From Microvirga pudoricolor (GTDB lineage: Bacteria > Pseudomonadota > Alphaproteobacteria > Rhizobiales > Beijerinckiaceae), in assembly GCF_016892705.1 (NCBI RefSeq), contig NZ_JAFEMB010000012.1, positions 1-40,506 of the forward strand: a DNA stretch of 40,506 bases. Reading direction: 5' to 3'. Under the pieces are notes generated by a model. The model was not told where the DNA came from, ran no database searches, and saw nothing but the letters and a program-made list of their open reading frames with translations. How positions within the stretch are numbered: position 1 is the first letter of the stretch; each line of letters opens with the position of its first letter. This document shows, piece by piece, positions 35,197-40,506 of the stretch. The position numbers were made by a program, and so were the translations under genes.

Positions 35197-36000
35197 TCAA
35201 AGCTTCGGCATGTCCATGATCTTGACGGTCGTCGAATTCGGCTCGGCCTTTGCGCCAAACCACTTCTCATGGATCTTCGCCAGTAACCCATCCTGTTTCA
35301 TCTTCGAGATCTCCGCGTTGACCTTTTCCGCGAGAGGACTGTTTTTCGCAAACATCATGGAATACTGTTCGCCAGTCAGGATACGCTCCACGACTTGGTA
35401 TGCTGGCTTGTCCTTGATGTAGTACTGGACGGCTGGAATGTCGCTGATGTAACCGTCGATGCGACCCGCTGCTAGGTCTAGCATGGCGGGCGCTAGGCCT
35501 TCATAGCGGCGGATGTCGGAGAATTTGTATTTCTGCTGGTTCTGCGTCGACCACATGTCACCGGTGGAACCTGTATCCACGGCGGCGACCTTGTTCGCCA
35601 TGCCATCCAGGTTCTTGATACCTGAATTCGACCGCACGGCCAGGGATTGGTCGCTGTCGTAATAGGGTTGAGCGAACGAAACCGACTCAAGACGCTTCTT
35701 GGTGATGGTGATTGAAGAGACGGCGGCATCGACTTGGCCTGACTGCACGGCAGCGAACAGACCGTTGAACGGTATGTTAACGAACGTCACGTTCATGTTC
35801 AGGCGCTTGCCGATTTCCTTAGCGAGATCGACCTCGAAGCCGACGATGTCGCCTTTCTCGTCTTGAAACTCCCAAGGAACGTTACCGACATTGGCGCCAA
35901 CTTTCATATCGGCTGCGAACGCCGGGGTGCCTATCGACGTTGCCAGCATGGCGGCAAGAATCGCTCCGGCTGCATGGCGCCGGGTAAGCTTCGCTCTCAT
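35197..36000 (-). CDS. Periplasmic binding protein, family 3 (polar amino-acid type)
   Basis: A 267-residue exported protein with a signal peptide of about residues 1-30 (ATSIGTPAFA, then ADMKVGANV). The family 3 fold shows PWEFQDEKGDIVGFEVDLAK (the usual P-x-x-F-x-D-x-x-G-x-x-x-G-F-D-x-D-L), AVQSGQVDAAVSSITIT, KRLESVSFAQPYY and a C-terminal LLAKIHEKWFG. It is the first gene of module 2. ATG at 35998-36000 has GGAGG 5 bp upstream, which settles the start over further-upstream codons. The divergent promoter region contains a perfect inverted repeat likely bound by the neighbouring GntR protein. Confidence 0.93.
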   Translation of the reverse strand: MRAKLTRRHAAGAILAAMLATSIGTPAFAADMKVGANVGNVPWEFQDEKGDIVGFEVDLAKEIGKRLNMNVTFVNIPFNGLFAAVQSGQVDAAVSSITITKKRLESVSFAQPYYDSDQSLAVRSNSGIKNLDGMANKVAAVDTGSTGDMWSTQNQQKYKFSDIRRYEGLAPAMLDLAAGRIDGYISDIPAVQYYIKDKPAYQVVERILTGEQYSMMFAKNSPLAEKVNAEISKMKQDGLLAKIHEKWFGAKAEPNSTTVKIMDMPKL

Positions 36001-36105
36001 TCGGTCCTCCATCTTGCACGCCGGATCCGAGACCGACGTTTGCTTCACTGGTTCCATCCGGTAGCCGGTCGTTCCACAAATTCCGGAAGCCGATCATATT
36101 GGACA

Positions 36106-36131
36106 AACTGGTCTTACCAATCTGACCAGTT
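36106..36131. promoter_or_regulatory. GntR operator of module 2
   Basis: AACTGGTC-N10-GACCAGTT is a perfect 8-bp inverted repeat. Inside it lies TGGTCTTACCA, an exact fit to the FadR-subfamily operator TNGT-N3-ACNA. It sits 106 bp from the binding-protein start and 127 bp from the gntR 2 start, so it can control both divergent transcripts. Confidence 0.65.
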
Positions 36132-36257
36132 GATCGTGCAGCTGTCTTGACGCATGGTCAAGGCCCATCTTGACTGGAGATGATCAAAATAGAGGCCTTG
36201 AGGTTTGATCTGAGGCAAAGGGAGCAGTCGATATGAGAGTCGAATTCGGGAGCGGCG

Positions 36258-36965
36258 ATGTCGAGTGATCCAGTGGACCTGTCTGAATTGGAGCTCTCCG
36301 ACCGCACTCCAGTCCCTCGCGTCATCGTTGATCATATCCAGCGCCTGATCCTGAGAGGTGGCTTGAAGGCGGGTCAACGTCTTCCGTCGCAGCGGGAGCT
36401 CGCAGAACAGCTCGGCGTCAGCCGGCCGTCGGTTCGAGAGGCGCTCACGGTACTCGAGACGATGGGTCTTCTGACAGTTCGGGCAGGGAGTGGCGTTTTC
36501 GTCGCGAAAACGACGAATCGGAGACCGTTGTGGCGCTACTCGGACCGATGCACGCCCGCCGATGTTTACGAGGCACGCCTGGGATTGGAGGGCTATGCCA
36601 CAAGGCTCGCCGCGGCCCGGGTCGACGAGCCCTCAGAGGAACTCCTCAGACGATGCACAACGTCCATGCGGGAATCACTGCGGACAGGCGACCTGATCGG
36701 TCTCGCCGTCAACGATACCGAGTTCCACGATCTGATCTTCGAGATTTCCGGAAATCCTGTGCTTGCGGCAATGTACCGGCCCGTGCGTGAAATGCTCATC
36801 GAGAGCCAAAGGCTTCCCATGGCTCAGCTCGACCGCCTGAGCGAGACCGTGCGCGAGCATGAGGCCATTCTGGAGAGTGTAGCCAAGCAAGATCCTGATA
36901 GGGCAGAAGCGGCCATGCAAAGCCATATTCGTTCCGCCGCGGGCCGATATGGCATCCGGCTCTGA
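36258..36965 (+). CDS. GntR-family regulator with FCD ligand domain (FadR type, module 2)
   Basis: A 235-residue regulator. The winged helix-turn-helix (about 18-85) contains LPSQRELAEQLGVSRPSVRE, then ALTVLETMGLL and RAGSGVFV. The FCD domain (about 100-230) has the full metal set: D153 and H157 (NDTEFHDLIFEISGN), H201 (REHEAILES) and H223 (QSHIRSA). GGGAG lies a few bp before the ATG. Divergent from the module 2 transporter operon and separated from it by a matching palindrome, it probably represses that operon until an effector from the pathway binds. Confidence 0.9.
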   Translation: MSSDPVDLSELELSDRTPVPRVIVDHIQRLILRGGLKAGQRLPSQRELAEQLGVSRPSVREALTVLETMGLLTVRAGSGVFVAKTTNRRPLWRYSDRCTPADVYEARLGLEGYATRLAAARVDEPSEELLRRCTTSMRESLRTGDLIGLAVNDTEFHDLIFEISGNPVLAAMYRPVREMLIESQRLPMAQLDRLSETVREHEAILESVAKQDPDRAEAAMQSHIRSAAGRYGIRL

Positions 36966-37048
36966 GGCGCACATTCTCAGGATCGAAATAGGCGGACGTC
37001 GCGGATCCTGGGCGACCGAGGCTCGGTAAAGCTCTGCAAGGGGACTTG

Positions 37049-37996
37049 TCACGGACGCTGAGACTGGCCGCCCGATAAGGAGCCAGCTTCCCGGTCCGCC
37101 ACACTCTTCCATGTGCCCAGCAGCATCTCAAGGAACCGTTCGGCTGCGGGAGCGAGGCTGCCGCCGCGCCGCCGCACCACGCCGATCGTCCGTGCCACTT
37201 CCGGGCTCTTGATGGGCCTCGTCACGATGATGGGATGGTCGGCCTGCGGCGTGGCGAGTTTCGGCAAGACGGAGATACCCAGGCCTGCCTCCACGAGCCC
37301 GAGGGAAGTCGACAGGTGCGTTACCTCGTACGACCAACTCAGCCTCACCCCTGCCCGCACTAAGGCGGCGTCCAGAAGGATGCGGTTGCCACTGGTCCGG
37401 CTCACGGCAACAAGCGGCTGGCCCTCAAGGTCGGACCACAGCAGGGTGTCGCGCTCCGCCAGCGGATGGTCTCGGCGACAGGCGAGCACGAAAGGATCCT
37501 CGATCAGCGGTTCGAAAGTCAGATCGGGGTCGGACGTGCCGAGCAGGTTGATGCCAAATTCGACCTCGCCTCGCGCTATACTCTCGAGCCCTTCATTCGC
37601 AGATAGGTCGAGGATCCTGAAGCGGATCTTCGGATACTGCTCGTTGAAGCGCCCGATGACGGATGGCAGAAAGTAAAAGGCCGCCGTGGGCACGCAGGCC
37701 AGCGTGATCAGCCCTCCCCTCTGCCGGCCGACCTCTCGCATCGCGAACAGCGAAGAATCGAACTCATCCAGCATCCGTCGCACGAGGGGCAAAAATTCTC
37801 GTCCGACGTTCGTCAGCGCCACCCGCCGGGTGGTGCGCTCAAGCAGCGTCGCTCCCACGGCCAATTCCAGTTTCTGGATGCGGCGACTTAGGGCCGGCTG
37901 GGACAGGTTTAGGGCCTCTGCCGCCCGGTGGAACCCCTCAAGGTCCACGACCGCAACAAAGGCGCGCAAATCGAGGGCTTCAAAATTAATGCTCAT
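37049..37996 (-). CDS. LysR-family transcriptional regulator
   Basis: A 315-residue regulator. The N-terminal helix-turn-helix (about 8-67) reads LRAFVAVVDLEGFHRAAEAL, NLSQPALSRRIQKLE, TTRRVALTNVG. The effector-binding domain (about 92-300) has typical segments GLITLACVPTAAFYFLPSVI and EAGLGISVLPKL. It diverges from the tautomerase/TctC operon. An inverted repeat ATTAATG-N9-CATTAAT overlaps its start codon and is the likely binding site, implying autoregulation and inducer-dependent activation of the operon. Confidence 0.92.
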   Translation of the reverse strand: MSINFEALDLRAFVAVVDLEGFHRAAEALNLSQPALSRRIQKLELAVGATLLERTTRRVALTNVGREFLPLVRRMLDEFDSSLFAMREVGRQRGGLITLACVPTAAFYFLPSVIGRFNEQYPKIRFRILDLSANEGLESIARGEVEFGINLLGTSDPDLTFEPLIEDPFVLACRRDHPLAERDTLLWSDLEGQPLVAVSRTSGNRILLDAALVRAGVRLSWSYEVTHLSTSLGLVEAGLGISVLPKLATPQADHPIIVTRPIKSPEVARTIGVVRRRGGSLAPAAERFLEMLLGTWKSVADREAGSLSGGQSQRP

Positions 37997-38007
37997 ATTG
38001 CATTAAT
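37985..38007. promoter_or_regulatory. LysR-type operator
   Basis: ATTAATG (37985-37991), 9 bp, CATTAAT (38001-38007): a perfect 7-bp inverted repeat containing a T-N11-A core. It overlaps the lysR start codon in the divergent spacer and so fits an autoregulatory LysR site. Confidence 0.55.
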
Positions 38008-38082
38008 ATCATCGATCTTTGCATTTCAAAGTAGTTTTAAGATTTGAGATGTTCCTCGGGCAATAACCGATGGATCATTGCC

Positions 38083-39222
38083 GTGCACGCCCCCATTGCC
38101 ACCACCGTCTCAAGTGCCCTGCGGGTCCCCTGCGTCCTCATGCGAGGCGGCACGTCTCGCGGTCCATTCTTCCTGGAGGCCGATCTCCCGGCCGTTCCGG
38201 CGGAGCGAGAGCGCTTTCTGATTGCTGCGATGGGGTCTCCCCATGCGCTTCAGGTCGATGGCATCGGCGGCGGCAATCCCATGACCAGCAAGGTGGCGAT
38301 CGTCAGCCCCTCGTCTCGGCCCGGAGCGGACGTCGATTATCTTTTCGCGCAAGTCTCGACCGACCAAGCGTACGTGGACTTCAGCCCGAACTGCGGAAAC
38401 ATGCTGTCCGCCGTAGCGCCTTTCGCCATCGAAGCCGGATTGATTACGGCCCATATCGGCGAGACTACGGTGCGGATCTTCAACCGCAACACCTCCACGA
38501 CAGTCGAAGCCGTCGTGCAGACGCCAGCCGGCATGGTGGAATATGATGGCGCAACGTCGATCGACGGCGTTCCCGGCACGGCGGCTCCGGTCAAGCTGAC
38601 CTTCCTTGATGCACTTGGGTCGAAAACAGGGGCGTTCCTGCCGACGGGACTGGCCCGCGAATTCATCGAGAACACGCCAGTCACGCTTGTCGATTATGCA
38701 ATGCCGATGGTCTTGCTGCGGGCTTCCGACCTCGGCCTCGTGGGTGATGAGGAACCCGACGCGCTGGAAGCCAATCTGGCCCTCTTGGAGCGCTTGGAGG
38801 CCATCCGCGGGGAGGCTGGCCAGCGCATGGGCCTCGGCGATGTCTCAGGGAGCGTCGTGCCGAAGGTTGGCATCCTGTCGACCGCCCGGCACGGGGGGAC
38901 GCTCACCTCACGCTACTTCATGAACGCGAAGCGCTGTCACAAGGGCCACGCCGTGACGGGCGCCCTCTGCATCGCGGCGGCCTCACGCCTCCCCGGCAGC
39001 GTCGCGCACGACCTCGCCACCCCGGCCCTCACGTCATTGGTGAGCCTCGAGCACCCGAGCGGCCGGATCGAGATCGACCTGAGCTTCGACGCGTCAGGAC
39101 ATGTCTCGCGGGCAAGCCTTGTCCGTACGGCCCGCAGAATCTTCGAGGGTAACGTCATCGTCCCGGCAAGCGCTGTTGCGGCGCCCCTGGAACAGATAGA
39201 AATAGGAGGAGACCTCACATGA
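38083..39222 (+). CDS. PrpF/4-oxalomesaconate tautomerase family isomerase
   Basis: A 379-residue protein of the PrpF superfamily (diaminopimelate-epimerase fold). Segments RVPCVLMRGGTSRGPFF, MGSPHALQVDGIGGGNPMTS, DVDYLFAQVS, NCGNMLSAVAPFA, VEYDGATSIDGVPG and MGLGDVSGSVVPK closely resemble GalD, the 4-oxalomesaconate tautomerase of the gallate pathway, more than methylcitrate-pathway PrpF (resemblance from memory). The usual catalytic Cys may be C in NCGN. A GTG at 38083 starts just before the conserved N-terminus; a TTG at 38044 is possible. No ATG fits. Its stop overlaps the TctC-type gene (ATGA), linking tautomerisation of a tricarboxylate with its uptake. Confidence 0.85.
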   Translation: MHAPIATTVSSALRVPCVLMRGGTSRGPFFLEADLPAVPAERERFLIAAMGSPHALQVDGIGGGNPMTSKVAIVSPSSRPGADVDYLFAQVSTDQAYVDFSPNCGNMLSAVAPFAIEAGLITAHIGETTVRIFNRNTSTTVEAVVQTPAGMVEYDGATSIDGVPGTAAPVKLTFLDALGSKTGAFLPTGLAREFIENTPVTLVDYAMPMVLLRASDLGLVGDEEPDALEANLALLERLEAIRGEAGQRMGLGDVSGSVVPKVGILSTARHGGTLTSRYFMNAKRCHKGHAVTGALCIAAASRLPGSVAHDLATPALTSLVSLEHPSGRIEIDLSFDASGHVSRASLVRTARRIFEGNVIVPASAVAAPLEQIEIGGDLT

Positions 39223-40208
39223 CCATCACACGCCGCCTGCTCTGCTGCGCACTTCTGGCAGCCTCGACCACTCTCGCCGCTCCAGCCGGTGGTGCGTTCG
39301 CTCAGGACGCCTTCCCGACGCGCCCGATGAAACTCCTGGTCCCATACGCCGCCGGTGGCGGGACGGACGCGATCGCCCGCCTCGTGGCGCAGGGCGTGGG
39401 CGAAAAGCTAGGACAGAGCCTCGTCGTCGAGAATAACGGCTCCGCCGGCGGCAATGTCGCCACCCAGCAGGCCTCCAAAGCCGACCCTGACGGATATACG
39501 GTGTTGATGGCCAACCAGGGCCCAATGGTTGTCAACCCGCACCTCTTCAAGAACGTTAAGATCGATCCTTTGACTGTGTTCGATCCGATCACGCTCATCA
39601 CGGCCGCGCCGTTGGTGGTGGTTGTGCCCAAGAGCTCTCCGCACAAGTCCGTCAAGGACCTTGTCGACTTCGCGCAGAAGAACCCAGGTAAGCTGTCCTA
39701 TGGTTCGGCCGGCAATGGGTCTGCAAGCCATCTTGCGACGGTCCTTCTCGCCCAGGTCGCCAACTTCCAGGCAACCCACGTCCCCTACCGCGGCGCAGGA
39801 CCCGCCCTCAACGATCTCCTCGGGGGCCGTATGGATTTTATGGTGACCACCGTGCCTTCTGTCCTCGGCCTGATCGAGAGCGGCGATGTGCAGGTTTTGG
39901 CGGTCACCGGCAAGCAGAGGGCGAAGAAGTTCCCGCAGGTCCCGTCGGTGGCCGAGAGCGGCTGGCCGACCTACGAAGCTACAGCGTGGTATGGCTTTGC
40001 GGTTCCCAAAGGGACGCCGAAGGATATCGCCGACAAGATTCGCAAGGCGACGATCGAGACCATTACGACGGGGGTCGTGAAAGAACGCCTCGAGAATGAA
40101 GGTGCGGAACCGATTGGCAACAGCCCGGACGAATTCGCAGCAATGATGAAGGCCGAATCCGCCCGCTGGGCCGATATCATCAAGAAGGCGTCGATCTCCG
40201 TCGACTAA
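39219..40208 (+). CDS. Tripartite tricarboxylate transporter binding protein (TctC/Bug family)
   Basis: A 329-residue periplasmic binding protein. The signal peptide covers about residues 1-28 (GGAFA, then QDAFPTRPMKLLVPYAAGGG). Bug-family motifs: PYAAGGGTDAIARLVAQGV, VENNGSAGGNVATQQASKAD, HVPYRGAGPALNDLLGGRMD and TYEATAWYGFAVPKGTP. It binds a carboxylic acid for a TctAB-type secondary transporter. GGAGG precedes the ATG, which overlaps the tautomerase stop (ATGA). A 12-bp hairpin follows the stop, and a TctB-like gene begins further on, so the whole tripartite transporter is probably encoded. Confidence 0.93.
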   Translation: MTITRRLLCCALLAASTTLAAPAGGAFAQDAFPTRPMKLLVPYAAGGGTDAIARLVAQGVGEKLGQSLVVENNGSAGGNVATQQASKADPDGYTVLMANQGPMVVNPHLFKNVKIDPLTVFDPITLITAAPLVVVVPKSSPHKSVKDLVDFAQKNPGKLSYGSAGNGSASHLATVLLAQVANFQATHVPYRGAGPALNDLLGGRMDFMVTTVPSVLGLIESGDVQVLAVTGKQRAKKFPQVPSVAESGWPTYEATAWYGFAVPKGTPKDIADKIRKATIETITTGVVKERLENEGAEPIGNSPDEFAAMMKAESARWADIIKKASISVD

Positions 40209-40220
40209 TGGCTAGGACAT

Positions 40221-40252
40221 GGCCTGGACGCTTCCGCGCGAGCGTCCAGGCC
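40221..40252 (+). terminator. Long hairpin between tctC- and tctB-like genes
   Basis: GGCCTGGACGCT (40221-40232) pairs perfectly with AGCGTCCAGGCC (40241-40252) around an 8-nt loop, 12 bp after the tctC-like stop, with no T-run. In binding-protein operons such structures often stabilise the upstream mRNA and lower downstream expression. A full terminator is less likely because tctB follows. Confidence 0.5.
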
Positions 40253-40371
40253 GCGGTCGCGCTTGCGACAGCGGTTCCTTCGGGAACGCGACGCTCAAGA
40301 CCTGCGGATAGCAGGCACAAGATTTTGGGATGAACGCCGTGCACCCGCCGGTGCATTGGGTAGGTGAAATC

Positions 40372-40506
40372 ATGTCGGACATATTGCCAGGACAAGATGG
40401 GCAAGGACGGGCTGGCTACGCCCGCTCCTCTCAAAGTATTGCGGGTGGTTTTTTGTTGTTGGGCTTGTCGGGTCTTGCGCTGTATCTGACGCGGGACCTG
40501 TCGCAG
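40372..40506 (+). CDS. Tripartite tricarboxylate transporter small membrane subunit (TctB family), 3' truncated
   Basis: The ATG at 40372 with AGGTGA about 7 bp upstream opens a frame that continues to the window end (45 codons). After a short hydrophilic N-terminus, the segment SIAGGFLLLGLSGLALYLTR, then DLSQ, is the first transmembrane helix and following loop typical of TctB proteins. Position behind a TctC-type gene supports the call. The large TctA subunit is expected beyond the window. Confidence 0.75.
   Translation, partial: MSDILPGQDGQGRAGYARSSQSIAGGFLLLGLSGLALYLTRDLSQ

Noticed and set aside
1..40506. tRNA/rRNA genes, CRISPR arrays, insertion sequences
   Set aside because: None was seen by eye: no repeated spacer units, no transposase-like proteins and no recognisable tRNA cloverleaf ends. 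A tRNAscan or ISfinder run would settle it.

Overview
The window looks like chromosome from a GC-rich alphaproteobacterium of the order Hyphomicrobiales, most likely Methylobacteriaceae-like (Microvirga or Methylobacterium type). The basis is a rhizobial-type Omp2-like porin, EcfG-type general-stress promoters (GGAAC-N16-CGTT), a CsbD gene followed by a rhizobial 'PhnA-like' membrane protein, COG3904 and DUF2938 proteins, and degenerate-receiver LuxR proteins. The genus is an inference from family resemblance only. No tRNA, rRNA, CRISPR array or insertion sequence was seen.

Left part (1-20.2 kb), housekeeping and envelope/stress genes. It opens with the 3' end of a GlcD-type FAD oxidase, converging on an iron-containing alcohol dehydrogenase/thioesterase pair. 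A major porin with a good intrinsic terminator follows. An AT-rich spacer next to the porin carries a candidate small RNA. Then come small hypothetical genes, an acid-phosphatase-like HAD lipoprotein, a secreted ClpP-like protein with two peptidoglycan-binding-like repeats, a DUF2938 membrane protein and a TupA-like ATP-grasp protein. A stress block (10.0-14.8 kb) holds a LuxR protein whose receiver has lost its phosphorylation residues, a secreted proline-rich protein with a perfect EcfG promoter, a triple-PAS LuxR regulator, and csbD with its partner, which has a near-perfect EcfG promoter. A LysE exporter/DapA-family pair and a complete FecCD-type metal-chelate ABC importer (17.07-19.89 kb) complete this part.

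Middle part (20.2-37.0 kb), a catabolic island that looks less GC-rich than its flanks. It has two back-to-back modules, each with its own FCD-type GntR regulator and visible palindromic operators. Module 1 has a CodA-like amidohydrolase diverging from gntR, then a dipeptide/opine-type ABC importer (binding protein, two permeases, fused double ATPase), an ATZ/TRZ-type amidohydrolase and a CynX/NimT-type permease. Three copies of an ATTGTATACAAT-like palindrome sit in its two control regions. Module 2, on the minus strand, has a polar-amino-acid-type ABC importer, an AllA-like ureidoglycolate lyase, a class V aminotransferase without the desulfurase cysteine, and a hydantoinase. It diverges from the second gntR across a perfect inverted repeat. 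Together the genes suggest uptake and stepwise hydrolysis of cyclic amides, ureides or amino-heterocycles. This combination is the best candidate for an undescribed pathway.

Right part (37.0-40.5 kb): a LysR regulator diverges from a 4-oxalomesaconate tautomerase/PrpF-family gene, a TctC-type binding protein and the start of a TctB subunit that runs off the end. This is a tricarboxylate- or aromatic-acid-related uptake operon.
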